The notes under the pieces are model-generated. The model saw only the letters and a program-made list of their open reading frames with translations, did not search any database and was not told where the DNA came from. The position numbers and the translations under genes are program-made. Shown here piece by piece: positions 26,246 through 34,408 of a stretch of DNA of 37,978 nt (position 1 is its first letter; every line of letters begins with the position of its first letter). The stretch covers positions 1 through 37,978 of the forward strand of contig CAMZDG010000030.1 of the NCBI GenBank assembly GCA_947305245.1. Direction: 5' to 3'. The DNA comes from an uncultured Lachnospiraceae bacterium. Lineage in GTDB: Bacteria > Bacillota > Clostridia > Lachnospirales > Lachnospiraceae.

Positions 26246-27981
26246 TTCGCAAACACCTCCGGTACGGCAACATAATAATTTCCATACGCATAAAGCGTAT
26301 ATTGATCCCAGGACTGCGAAAGCACGTCTTCCTTTCGCATGACGTAAACCACGGGCTCACCAGGATTTGCAACCCTCTGAGAAGCATCCGCATACGTGAT
26401 CATCTCCTGATAGGTCAATCCATTTTCATTCAGGCGCTTCCCCTGAAAGACCTCCGCGTCCACGGAAAGCGCGAACATGGTCAGGATCTCCGAGGAATTC
26501 CTCGCATACTCCCCTCTCACGTAGGGCGTGATGACATAGCGCGTGCATCCCTCCTGCTCTCCCGCGAAGGATACGGCCTCCACGTAATCCGCGAAATAAT
26601 ACCACCGAAGCGAGTCCGCATGTTCCGTAAAATAAGTGCGAAGAAACAGGACGCTGAGGATCAGGTACGCCGCACCAATGACCCAGGACATCCTTCCGAT
26701 CCTCTCCGCCGTAAAGAAAATGCCAAATGCCGCGAAAAGGATCAGGGAATAATGCAAAATATTGATCCTGTTTACGTTCACCTGCGCCGTGATCAATCCG
26801 GAAAGGTTTGCGATCACGTAATACGCAAGCACGGCAACGTACCCCGCCCTTACCTTCTGATCCTTCTCGCGGATCAGCTTTCGGATGCACGCAAAGATCC
26901 CAAGGAAGACAAAGGGAAGAAAACACTTCCAGAGTACGCCGTGCCCCTGGATCGTATTCCAGGGCAGCCCGTCGCCGTTTAGATAAACGCCAGTCAGAGA
27001 CTTTAGGTTCGCCTGAAGCTGCGTGAGCTTATGATCACTAAAAAAGATCAGGTCCCTAGAGCGAACGCTGCCCTCGAAATAGGGCATGGTACAGAAAAAG
27101 GTCCGTATGGTCTTCCATCCGAACGCATTGATCATCATGGTAAGGTAAATCGGCCAGGAAATGGCAAAATACAATAATCCGCTGAGCAGGACGCTCCGCC
27201 AGTCAAGGAGCTTTCTCGCAAGCAGCCAAATGCTCAGAAAGAGAAGGAACACGGGAACGGTATAAAACGCGATCCCGTAGGAATACATGCAAAGCGCAAA
27301 GGCGATCATGGAACAGGCGAGATACCGCTTCTTCCCATCTAACGCCTTCAGCAGAAAGAACAGGCCCAGCAGGAACAGATGCGGGAACAGATTGCAGTCC
27401 AGTGCCCATCTGCTTTGCATGAAATGCCAGGGATTCGTTGCGCCAAGGGCCAGCACGATCAGCCCACCGCGCGCTCCGAGAAGCCTCTTTCCGAGAAAAA
27501 AGAGCGCGGCCAGTCCAGCCATGCTAAAGAGCAGCATGGGGAGTCTGGCCGTTATGGCGCTCAGCCCAAAGAGCTTGATGAAAGGGACCATGCAATACGA
27601 CAGGAGTACGCTCATCTGTCCATAGCCCCAGGCCTTAAAATGCGTCGGCAGGAAGGTGCCAAAGCGATCCGTGGCATAATCCGCCAACGCCTTCGCGTCC
27701 ACTGCTGCCATGGCGCCGTCCTGGTTCATGCCCGCGGGAACCTCACCGAATCTCCAAAGCCTCAGAAAAAGCGCAAGGAGCATCAAGACGATAAAGAGGA
27801 TCCTCTCTGCTCCATCCGTCCGGCGCAAAGCCTGTTTGGAAGGCTCCTTGGCATCAGGCGAAGGAACCGGCTCCTTCGGGTCTTCTGGCTTCTTCCGCCA
27901 AAACTCGAGGACTATGGCTCCGCCCGCCATCAGCAAAAACAGGATCGTAAATATTTGATTATAAAAGTTTACGATATTCAT
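26242..27981 (-). CDS. GT39/PMT_2-like membrane glycosyltransferase
   Basis: A 579-residue membrane protein: an N-terminal helix (8-26), a charged cytosolic loop with Pro/Lys/Glu residues, about ten further helices, and a soluble C-terminal region of about 110 residues. The first outward loop, RFGEVPAGMNQDGAMAAVDA, holds the acidic residue expected of GT-C enzymes (family 39, dolichyl-phosphate-mannose-protein mannosyltransferase type) and is followed by YGQMSVLLSYCMVPFIKLFG and SRWALDCNLFPHLFLL. It should use a polyprenyl-phosphate sugar to glycosylate a surface protein or polymer. Its start lies 23 bp inside the end of manC, and its stop overlaps the PIG-V-like start, giving tight coupling. 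Confidence 0.8.
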   Translation of the reverse strand: MNIVNFYNQIFTILFLLMAGGAIVLEFWRKKPEDPKEPVPSPDAKEPSKQALRRTDGAERILFIVLMLLALFLRLWRFGEVPAGMNQDGAMAAVDAKALADYATDRFGTFLPTHFKAWGYGQMSVLLSYCMVPFIKLFGLSAITARLPMLLFSMAGLAALFFLGKRLLGARGGLIVLALGATNPWHFMQSRWALDCNLFPHLFLLGLFFLLKALDGKKRYLACSMIAFALCMYSYGIAFYTVPVFLLFLSIWLLARKLLDWRSVLLSGLLYFAISWPIYLTMMINAFGWKTIRTFFCTMPYFEGSVRSRDLIFFSDHKLTQLQANLKSLTGVYLNGDGLPWNTIQGHGVLWKCFLPFVFLGIFACIRKLIREKDQKVRAGYVAVLAYYVIANLSGLITAQVNVNRINILHYSLILFAAFGIFFTAERIGRMSWVIGAAYLILSVLFLRTYFTEHADSLRWYYFADYVEAVSFAGEQEGCTRYVITPYVRGEYARNSSEILTMFALSVDAEVFQGKRLNENGLTYQEMITYADASQRVANPGEPVVYVMRKEDVLSQSWDQYTLYAYGNYYVAVPEVFAK

Positions 27982-29323
27982 GCTTTACCTTATCCGCAAC
28001 ATTGATCTCTATGCCCAACTGTACCTCAATGATCTGTAACTCCGTCTCCGCGAAGACAGTATGCTTACAACCGATCGGCATCTTTATGACGTCGCCGACT
28101 CCGATCTCCTGCTCCCTGCCATCCAGAACGGCCCTGCCCTTTCCCGCGATCACCGTCCAAACCTCATCCCGGTGCTCATGGCTGTGATAATTCATTCCAT
28201 GTCCCGGATTGAGCGTCACCTGAATGGTCAGGCTCTTCGGCTTTACGTCCAAAACGCGAAAACTTCCCCAACTCTTTTCCGCGAACATGACCTGCTGATC
28301 AATGGCATCCACGTAGGGCTTGATGTAGGAGCTCTGCTCCTTGTCACTGACGAGGATCCCGTCCGGGCTGGCCGCGATCACCGCATTTTTCAGGCCCATG
28401 GCAAGGATGGGGATGCCAAGCTCATTAATGGCATGTACATTCTCACAGGTTTCATTCATCCGCACGTCGCCGATCGAAGGCTCCTCCATCGCTTCCGTGA
28501 GGGTGTTCCAGGTGCCAAGATCCTTCCACTGACCCGCAAACCGAAGGACCGCGATGTCCTTCTCATGCTCCACTACCGCATAGTCAAAGCTGATTTTCGT
28601 CAAGGTGTCATATTTTGCAAACAGATCCTGATAATCCGTAAAGTCGATCAGTTCATGTGCCCGATCCAAAACGTAAGAAAGCTTATACGCGAACACGCCG
28701 CCGTTCCAAAGCCCGCCTGCCTCAATATACTTTTGCGCCGTCGCCGCATCCGGCTTTTCCTTGAACTCCGACACCTTGGAAATACGCTCCTTTGAGATCG
28801 GAAGAATATATCCATATTTCTCCGAAGGGTAGGTCGGGTCAATGCCCATCAAAGTGAGGTTTGCCGTGCCATCCTGCGCCAAAGACCAAAGCTCCTTCAG
28901 AGCCTGAAAATAAGCCTCCTCGACATATGGGTCCACGGGGCAGACCACGACTGCCTCATCCAGCCCAACGCCCTTTACGTCATGCAGATACGCTGTGGCA
29001 AGGGCAATCGCCGGGAAGGTGTCCCTTCTGCAGGGCTCCACGGAGATCCCGATGTCGCCGCCAAGCTGATTGTGAATGGCGGAAACCTGCGATTTCGAAG
29101 TCGCGATCGTTACCTCCGCCTCTTTGTCAACCGCCTTGATCTGACGATAGACGCGCTGCACCATGGATTCATAGGCATCCTCACCGCCTCTGCCCCCTGC
29201 GGGAGCGTTTGCGCCTTCCCCGGCCTGCTTATGAAAAATCTTGATAAACTGTTTTGACCTGACATCATTGGAAAGAGGCCAAAGGCGCTTGCCGGAGCCC
29301 CCCGATAATAAGACGATGTTCAT
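27959..29323 (-). CDS. manC: Mannose-1-phosphate guanylyltransferase with mannose-6-phosphate isomerase-type cupin domain
   Basis: A 454-residue two-domain enzyme. The N-terminal nucleotidyltransferase has the GTP-binding LSGGSGKRLWPLS (residues 5-17), VCPVDPYVE and FKEKPDAATAQKYIEAGG with WNGGVFAY; the C-terminal cupin (about 335-450) has NPGHGMNYHSHEHRDEVWTV and MPIGCKHTV, with His and Glu metal ligands of type II phosphomannose isomerase. It makes GDP-mannose from mannose-1-phosphate, and possibly mannose-6-phosphate from fructose-6-phosphate. The product feeds gmd and fcl upstream, and perhaps polyprenyl-phosphate mannose for the two GT-C enzymes downstream. AAGGGG lies about seven bases before the ATG. 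Confidence 0.93.
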   Translation of the reverse strand: MNIVLLSGGSGKRLWPLSNDVRSKQFIKIFHKQAGEGANAPAGGRGGEDAYESMVQRVYRQIKAVDKEAEVTIATSKSQVSAIHNQLGGDIGISVEPCRRDTFPAIALATAYLHDVKGVGLDEAVVVCPVDPYVEEAYFQALKELWSLAQDGTANLTLMGIDPTYPSEKYGYILPISKERISKVSEFKEKPDAATAQKYIEAGGLWNGGVFAYKLSYVLDRAHELIDFTDYQDLFAKYDTLTKISFDYAVVEHEKDIAVLRFAGQWKDLGTWNTLTEAMEEPSIGDVRMNETCENVHAINELGIPILAMGLKNAVIAASPDGILVSDKEQSSYIKPYVDAIDQQVMFAEKSWGSFRVLDVKPKSLTIQVTLNPGHGMNYHSHEHRDEVWTVIAGKGRAVLDGREQEIGVGDVIKMPIGCKHTVFAETELQIIEVQLGIEINVADKVKHEYRKLL

Positions 29324-29386
29324 GAACCGTTCCCCTTTATTGTATCTGTTATCCCTCTTGAGCTCAGCTTCGTTGCCATCCCAAGG

Positions 29387-30331
29387 TTATCTTTCCGCTC
29401 TCATCGGATTGTTTAAGAAATCCTCATATGCGAGCCGAATACCGTCCTCGAGCTCGGTCTTGTAGGTCCAGCCGAGCCTTGTCGCCTTGCTGACGTCGAG
29501 GAGCTTTCTGGGCGTTCCATTGGGCTTGGAAGGATCCCAGAGAATCTCTCCTTCATAGCCAACCACCTTCGCAACCAGCTCCGTCAGCTCCTTGATGGTC
29601 AGTTCCTTGCCAGTTCCCGCATTCACGGTCTCATCACCGCTATAATTGTTCATCAGGAACACGCAGAGGTTCGCCAGATCGTCCACGTACAGGAACTCTC
29701 TAAGGGGAGAACCGTCACCCCAGCAAGTAACCGTCTTCGCTCCGGAAAGCTTCGCCTCATGGAATCTTCTGATGAGTGCAGGCAGCACGTGACTGTGCTC
29801 GGGATGATAATTATCATTCGGCCCATACAGATTCGTCGGCATCACGGAAATGTAATCCGTGCCATACTGACCGTTTAAGTATTCGCAATACTTTAATCCG
29901 CTGATCTTCGCCAGCGCATAGGCCTCGTTTGTCTGCTCCAGGGAAGAAGTCAGAAGACAGCTCTCCGGCATGGGCTGCGGCGCCATGCGGGGATAAATGC
30001 AGGAAGAACCTAAGAATTCCAGCTTCTTACATCCGTTCTTCCATGCGGAGTGAATTACATTCATCTCAAGGATCATGTTGTCATACATGAAATCCGCCTT
30101 CGCCGTCGCGTTACCCATGATCCCGCCAACCTTTGCAGCTGCAAGGAACACGTACTCTGGCTTCTCCTCGGCGAAGAACTTCTCCACCTGATCCTGACGA
30201 GTCAGGTCCAGCTCCTTATGGGTGCGAAGAACCAGATTATGGTATCCTTGTCTCTCCAGCTCCCTTACAATGGCCGAGCCCACCATTCCCCGATGGCCCG
30301 CCACATATATTTTCGCGTCTTTTTCCATCAT
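29387..30331 (-). CDS. fcl: GDP-L-fucose synthase
   Basis: A 314-residue short-chain dehydrogenase-like epimerase/reductase that converts GDP-4-keto-6-deoxymannose to GDP-L-fucose with NADPH. The nucleotide-binding motif is GHRGMVGSA (residues 12-20), FLGSSCIYPRMAPQPMPES carries the catalytic Ser, and NEAYALAK gives Tyr138 and Lys142 (YxxxK). NLYGPNDNYHPEHSHVLPAL is a family fingerprint. It is preceded by gmd, which makes its substrate, and followed by manC after 63 bp. The start MMEK offers two adjacent ATGs; the first is taken. Confidence 0.95.
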   Translation of the reverse strand: MMEKDAKIYVAGHRGMVGSAIVRELERQGYHNLVLRTHKELDLTRQDQVEKFFAEEKPEYVFLAAAKVGGIMGNATAKADFMYDNMILEMNVIHSAWKNGCKKLEFLGSSCIYPRMAPQPMPESCLLTSSLEQTNEAYALAKISGLKYCEYLNGQYGTDYISVMPTNLYGPNDNYHPEHSHVLPALIRRFHEAKLSGAKTVTCWGDGSPLREFLYVDDLANLCVFLMNNYSGDETVNAGTGKELTIKELTELVAKVVGYEGEILWDPSKPNGTPRKLLDVSKATRLGWTYKTELEDGIRLAYEDFLNNPMRAER

Positions 30332-30420
30332 ATTTTACACTCTTTCTCGCTATTTACTTTGCGTTTTTCAACCGCTCCTGCTTCACACGCATTCTGCCTC
30401 AGCAGAACTCTCCCGATTCT

Positions 30421-31509
30421 TTATTTTACTACACCTTTTTCAAGATACTCGGCAAGGTTCGTCTTAATGTGCTCCTCAGCGCGCTCCACGGCCACCTTCT
30501 TCATGTCATGCTCCACCATGATCCGCACCAGCTCTTCAAAACTGGTCTTTGTAGGATTCCATCCAAGCTCTCTCTTCGCCTTGGAAGGATCGCCCCAAAG
30601 GTTTACCACGTCAGTCGGTCTGTAGAAGTCCGGGCTTACCTCAACGACAACCTTACCGGTCGCCTTGTCGATGCCCTTCTCGTCCATACCCTCGCCCTGC
30701 CATTCCAGTTCAATCCCTGCATGATGGAAGGCCAGAGTCGCGAACTCACGCACAGAATGCTGTACGCCAGTCGCGATCACGAAATCCTCAGGCTTCTCAT
30801 TTTGCAGGATCAGCCACATGCACTCCACGTAATCCTTCGCATAACCCCAGTCACGAAGGGAGGACAGATTTCCGAGATACAGCTTGTCCTGCTTGCCCTG
30901 TGCGATTCGGGCAGCCGCGAGAGTGATCTTCCTCGTCACGAAGGTCTCTCCTCTTCTCTCGGACTCATGGTTGAACAGAATGCCAGAGCAGCAAAACATG
31001 TTGTAGGCCTCACGATATTCCTTTGTGATCCAGAAGCCATACTGTTTTGCCACCGCATAGGGGCTATAAGGATGGAAGGGCGTATTCTCATTCTGCGGCA
31101 CCTCCTCTACTTTCCCGTAAAGCTCAGAAGTCGAAGCCTGATAAATGCGGCAGGTATCTGCGAGCCCACAGATCCTGACTGCCTCGAGCACGCGAAGCAC
31201 GCCCGTTGCGTCCACGTCCGCCGTGAACTCCGGCACGTCAAAGCTCACCTGAACGTGACTCTGCGCCGCCAGGTTATAAATCTCATCCGGACGCACTGCG
31301 GAAATAACCTTCAGAAGGCTCATGGAATCCGCCAAATCCCCATAATGCAGGTGAAACCTCGGATTCCCCTCTAGATGCGCGATCCTCTCCCTAAAATCGA
31401 CGCTGGACCTCCTAATGATCCCGTGCACGTCATATCCCTTCTCTAGCAAAAACTCCGACAAGTAAGATCCGTCCTGTCCCGTCACTCCCGTAATTAACGC
31501 CTTTTTCAT
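30421..31509 (-). CDS. gmd: GDP-mannose 4,6-dehydratase
   Basis: A 362-residue NADP-dependent dehydratase turning GDP-mannose into GDP-4-keto-6-deoxymannose. Motifs: [10 protein letters not shown] (8-17), [25 protein letters not shown] with the catalytic Thr/Glu (Thr127, Glu129) and YAVAK (Tyr151-Lys155). I place the start at ATG 31509, where GGAGGA lies five bases upstream and the protein begins MKKALITG. The frame stays open for 24 more codons to an ATG at 31581, but that stretch falls inside the inverted-repeat element and has no ribosome site. First gene of the gmd-fcl-manC-GT-GT operon. E. coli Gmd is 373 residues. Confidence 0.95.
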   Translation of the reverse strand: MKKALITGVTGQDGSYLSEFLLEKGYDVHGIIRRSSVDFRERIAHLEGNPRFHLHYGDLADSMSLLKVISAVRPDEIYNLAAQSHVQVSFDVPEFTADVDATGVLRVLEAVRICGLADTCRIYQASTSELYGKVEEVPQNENTPFHPYSPYAVAKQYGFWITKEYREAYNMFCCSGILFNHESERRGETFVTRKITLAAARIAQGKQDKLYLGNLSSLRDWGYAKDYVECMWLILQNEKPEDFVIATGVQHSVREFATLAFHHAGIELEWQGEGMDEKGIDKATGKVVVEVSPDFYRPTDVVNLWGDPSKAKRELGWNPTKTSFEELVRIMVEHDMKKVAVERAEEHIKTNLAEYLEKGVVK

Positions 31510-31530
31510 CTTCTTCCTCCATTTTATCCA

Positions 31531-31922
31531 GCCGATTTTCTGAATTCTTTCCGTCATCTGCTTTTTCTTGTTATAATCCATTTTGTTTTTGAGGTAACCT
31601 GGCTTATATCCGGCCCATAACCCTCTGGAATGGTCTGGCTAGCTTCCGGCACTTACCCCCTCCGAGAACAATAAGCCGGACGCACTTAGCGAAACAGCCG
31701 GCCGAATCGTCGATTTCGAGATAACCATTATCGAAGAAATCGACGACGCATGAGGACGGCTGCTGAGCTTAGTAAGTCCGAGCCGTTCCCAGAGGGGGTA
31801 AGTGCCGGAAGCTAGCCTACCTGGTCTAAGAAGGGCCATGGGCCGGATACAAGCCTCGCTTTCCATACCCACAAAATGGATTATAACAAGAAAAAGCCAA
31901 CTTCTGAATTCAGAAAATTGGC
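31531..31922 (-). repeat. 392-bp nested inverted-repeat element upstream of gmd, candidate structured RNA or MITE-like element
   Basis: This fills the 449-bp gap between gmd and the AraC gene. Paired arm segments, outer to inner: 31531-31547 with 31906-31922 (17 bp, one mismatch); 31560-31586 with 31871-31897 (27 bp, perfect); 31601-31623 with 31833-31855 (23 bp, three differences); 31637-31662 with 31792-31817 (26 bp, perfect); and an apical 31708-31717 with 31736-31745 (10 bp). The three differences are A-C mismatches in plus-strand RNA but G-U pairs in minus-strand RNA, the gmd sense. The segments between the 26-bp arm and the apex can each form a side hairpin (for example ACGGCT 31756-31761 with AGCCGT 31781-31786), giving a four-way junction. 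No transposase, no obvious target duplication and no convincing ORF. Confidence 0.8.
31880..31908 (-). promoter_or_regulatory. Candidate gmd operon promoter inside the outer repeat arm
   Basis: Minus strand TTCAGA (31903-31908, 4 of 6) and TATAAT (31880-31885) with a 17-bp spacer. It overlaps the AraC gene's terminator, and a transcript from it would begin just inside the element and carry the large hairpin before gmd. The mirror arm on the plus strand also carries TATAAT (31572-31577), but its -35 is poor. Confidence 0.45.
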
Positions 31923-31926
31923 TTTT
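31891..31926. terminator. Intrinsic terminator after the AraC regulator
   Basis: AAAAGCCAA (31892-31900) pairs with TTGGCTTTT (31918-31926), closing an inner palindrome TTCTGAATTCAGAA (31902-31915). On the minus strand it is followed by TTTTTCTT and ends the AraC gene stopping at 31959; A- and T-runs on both sides would let it act in either direction. Part of it is copied in the opposite arm of the inverted-repeat element. Confidence 0.8.
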
Positions 31927-31958
31927 GCTTACATTATATTGACTTTTTAAAAAGGCTT

Positions 31959-32828
31959 TTACCATTGCTCACGATACTTGCTCGGTGCCATGCCTTCCAC
32001 TTCCTTGAAGACGCGTGAGAAATAGTGTGGCGCACCAAGACCACATTCCAGGCCAATTTCTTCGACAGATTTGCCGGTAAAACGGAGAAGTCGCTTTGCC
32101 TGCGTGATTCGTACGCTAAGCAAGTAAGAGTTAATGGTCATGCCATATTGCTCACGGAAAACGCGCGTCAGGTAATACTTATTTACATAAAATTTGGCGC
32201 TGAGGTCGTCCAGGGTGATCTTCTCGGCGTAGTGGGTGTCCAGGTAGGCTTTTACGGGAATGACGGACTTCTTTTTTGCAGGCAGGTCCGTCGCGTCCTC
32301 GGGATGCCAGGATTCCTCCATGAGGAGCGTGAGAAGCTGGCTGAGGCCCTCATGGATCCGCATGTCACGCACATGCTCCGTTCCCTTAGCCAATTCAAAT
32401 AGTTCCTGCCAAACACTGACGAAAGCCTCTTCGTCCTTAGGTCGAAAGGCCGGGCGGCCGCCTCGCTCCAGGTATTTCTCGTAGATCAGGGGAAGCGTCG
32501 GACCGTCAAAGTGGCACCACTGTAAGGACCACAATGCTTTCTCATCCGTTCTGTGCAGATATGGCTTCTGGCAGTCGATAAAGACGCAGTCCCCCGCCTC
32601 CAAAGGATATGACTTGCCTTCATATTCCAAGGCTCCAAGTCCCTTCATGACGCGGAAGAACAGATAGGACCGAAGTCCCGACCTGGCGGAGGCGTGGGCC
32701 TTCTTCGCCTGGAGCGAACCGATCTCCTGCAGGGACAGAAGCGCCGTTCTCGCAAAGGAAGAGGGCGTATATAAAATTCGATCCGAAGACACGATCAATG
32801 GCTGATCTTCGCTAAAAAACCGCTCCAT
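31959..32828 (-). CDS. AraC family transcriptional regulator upstream of the GDP-fucose operon
   Basis: A 289-residue regulator: N-terminal cupin-like domain (YPLEAGDCVFIDCQKPYLHR, residues about 70-95) and C-terminal AraC double helix-turn-helix (ITLDDLSAKFYVNKYYLTRV; EIGLECGLGAPHYFSRVFKE). I take the start at ATG 32828, with AAGGAGG five bases upstream; an open frame extends to 32909 but runs through the promoter (-10 at 32880-32885), so it cannot be the start from that promoter. It has its own promoter and terminator and lies just upstream of gmd in the same direction. Control of the glycan operon is plausible but not shown; many such cupin-type regulators respond to sugars. Confidence 0.9.
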   Translation of the reverse strand: MERFFSEDQPLIVSSDRILYTPSSFARTALLSLQEIGSLQAKKAHASARSGLRSYLFFRVMKGLGALEYEGKSYPLEAGDCVFIDCQKPYLHRTDEKALWSLQWCHFDGPTLPLIYEKYLERGGRPAFRPKDEEAFVSVWQELFELAKGTEHVRDMRIHEGLSQLLTLLMEESWHPEDATDLPAKKKSVIPVKAYLDTHYAEKITLDDLSAKFYVNKYYLTRVFREQYGMTINSYLLSVRITQAKRLLRFTGKSVEEIGLECGLGAPHYFSRVFKEVEGMAPSKYREQW

Positions 32829-32879
32829 ATTTTCCTCCTTCCGCTCCTGGCACTGCTCCACTTCTATGATCATGCACTT

Positions 32880-32909
32880 ATTATAGCTTTGGGGTACCTT
32901 TTCCGTCAA
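32880..32909 (-). promoter_or_regulatory. Promoter of the AraC regulator gene
   Basis: Minus strand TTGACG (32904-32909) and TATAAT (32880-32885) with an 18-bp spacer. The predicted start near 32873 leaves a leader of about 45 bases before ATG 32828 and supports the short form of the protein. Confidence 0.75.
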
Positions 32910-32911
32910 TC

Positions 32912-32944
32912 AAAAAAGTACCTGCCCGTTCCAGGCAGGTACTT
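32912..32944 (-). terminator. Intrinsic terminator after the DUF4097 gene
   Basis: An 11-bp stem AAGTACCTGCC (32916-32926) with GGCAGGTACTT (32934-32944), 7-base loop, followed on the minus strand by T6. It directly follows the stop of the DUF4097 gene and abuts the -35 box of the AraC promoter. Confidence 0.9.
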
Positions 32945-32964
32945 CTCCTCTTTATGGATCATAC

Positions 32965-34353
32965 CTAGCGGTTGATCTCGATGTCGCCGCTTGCGGTGGA
33001 TACCTTTACCTTCAGGAAAGGCTCCTGGCCGATGGTGCCTACGGCTCTCTTTCCATTCTTGACATAGTTCACTGCCTCATCCGTTGCAATGCAGTCAAGG
33101 AAGGTCTTGATGTCGCCGCTGGCCGTATTCAAGGTCATCTGCACGCCAACCTCCTCAGGAAGTGCAAGCGTCACGTCACCGCTTGCCGTGCTGACCTCGA
33201 GCTTCTCGCCGGCCTTCGTCAGGTTGCACTCCACGTCGCCGCTGGCGCTGCGGAAGCTTGCGTCACCCTGGAGTTCTCCTACCTTAACGTCACCGCTGGC
33301 AGAGTTCACGGATGCCTTTCCGACGATCTTGGAAACCTTTACGTCACCGCTGACGGTTCTGATCTGCACTTCGCCCTCAACGGACTCAAATGCAATGTCA
33401 CCGCTGACGGTGCCAAGGCTTACTTCGCCGATGGCACAAGCGCCGCTAATGTCGCCGCTGACCGTCTTGATCACCTGCTTTGCCGCGCCGACGTCCTCTA
33501 AGGAAACGTCACCGGAAGCAGTGAGAACCTTTAACTCTTCCAGGGTGCCTGCCAAGCTTTCCGGAAGGAAGACCCGAACAATACCCCTTCTGGGGAATCC
33601 GATCAGGTTAGGGCCAAAATGGATCTTCAGCTGCTTTCCGCTTACCACGTACTGCAGAAGCTGATCCTCCTTGGGGTCCTTATTATATAATTCCTGCACA
33701 AAAATCTCAGGATCCGTGGTCAACTGGATATCCACGTCAACGGGAGAGCTCTGAAGCTCCATCACGATCTCGGTGATGCCGTCTGCCGCGAACTTTCTCT
33801 CATTGCAGATCTGCATGTCCTTATAATTTCCGTCATCCGACTGGAAATTGATGCCTACGTCGCTGATGATCTGCTTGATGCTGTTACTGATGTTTTCAAA
33901 TACGGAACTGGAAGCGAAAGCGTTCAGCGCTTCCTTTGCCTGCTGGCCAAGATCCTCTGCCTGCTTCTCCATCTGCTGGCCAAAGCCCTTTGCCTGCTCG
34001 CTAAAGTCCTTCGCAAAATCCTTCGCGTACTTCCCGAAGTACTCACCCTGCCATTTCCAATACTCGCACTGCTTCTCCCAGTACTCGTTTTGCTTCTCCC
34101 AATACTCGCTCTTCGCCTTGCCGTCCTTGGCATCTTCCGTCTGAGCGCCGAGATCTGCGAGGAGCTCTTCAATATCACCGATGGAACCCATTACCATCGT
34201 ATAAGCCTGCTCCTCCGTAAAACCTCTCTGGATCAGATCTTCATATCTTTCCTCTGCATTCGAGATCATCTCTTCCTGCAGCTCTTTTACCTCCTGCGTT
34301 TCAGGCACGTTCTCGAAGAGATTCGTGATCTCTGATTTAATCATGTCCTTCAT
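32965..34353 (-). CDS. DUF1700-like/DUF4097 beta-repeat protein with aromatic heptad region
   Basis: A 462-residue protein in three parts. Residues 1-70 resemble the helical HAAS/DUF1700 domain often found beside PadR regulators (ERYEDLIQRGFTEEQAYTMV). Residues about 82-144 are a run of heptads, SEYWEKQ, NEYWEKQ, CEYWKWQ, then GEYFGKY and Lys/Gln-rich units, likely a coiled coil. From about 190 on is a DUF4097 right-handed beta-structure with nine TxSGD[VI]-type repeats every 15-25 residues. No signal peptide or membrane helix is visible, so it appears cytosolic or peripherally bound. I place the start at 34353 (AGAGG about seven bases upstream) and not at 34392, which lacks a ribosome site. 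It follows the PadR gene by 55 bp. Confidence 0.85.
   Translation of the reverse strand: MKDMIKSEITNLFENVPETQEVKELQEEMISNAEERYEDLIQRGFTEEQAYTMVMGSIGDIEELLADLGAQTEDAKDGKAKSEYWEKQNEYWEKQCEYWKWQGEYFGKYAKDFAKDFSEQAKGFGQQMEKQAEDLGQQAKEALNAFASSSVFENISNSIKQIISDVGINFQSDDGNYKDMQICNERKFAADGITEIVMELQSSPVDVDIQLTTDPEIFVQELYNKDPKEDQLLQYVVSGKQLKIHFGPNLIGFPRRGIVRVFLPESLAGTLEELKVLTASGDVSLEDVGAAKQVIKTVSGDISGACAIGEVSLGTVSGDIAFESVEGEVQIRTVSGDVKVSKIVGKASVNSASGDVKVGELQGDASFRSASGDVECNLTKAGEKLEVSTASGDVTLALPEEVGVQMTLNTASGDIKTFLDCIATDEAVNYVKNGKRAVGTIGQEPFLKVKVSTASGDIEINR
34027..34110 (-). repeat. 21-bp tandem repeat coding for EYWEKQ heptads
   Basis: Four 21-bp units within the DUF4097 gene encode SEYWEKQ, NEYWEKQ, CEYWKWQ and GEYFGKY. 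The two outermost units are nearly identical in DNA, consistent with recent tandem duplication. Confidence 0.75.
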
Positions 34354-34408
34354 GTTTAAGCCTCTCTTTCCGTCGCTTACGCGACCTCCCATTCATTCTG
34401 TTAACTTT

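Noticed and set aside
30133..31374. 413-residue plus-strand open frame
   Set aside because: It is antisense to gmd and fcl, both of which are complete with catalytic motifs.
31531..31922. CRISPR array or integron site
   Set aside because: The repeats are inverted and nested, not regularly spaced direct repeats, and no cas or integrase gene is near.
31639..31965. 108-residue minus-strand open frame across the inverted repeat
   Set aside because: It has no ribosome site, runs through a terminator and both arms, and its composition follows the repeat, so it is unlikely to be translated.
32829..32909. N-terminal extension of the second AraC regulator
   Set aside because: The extension covers the -10 and -35 boxes of the gene's own promoter, and AAGGAGG precedes the downstream ATG.
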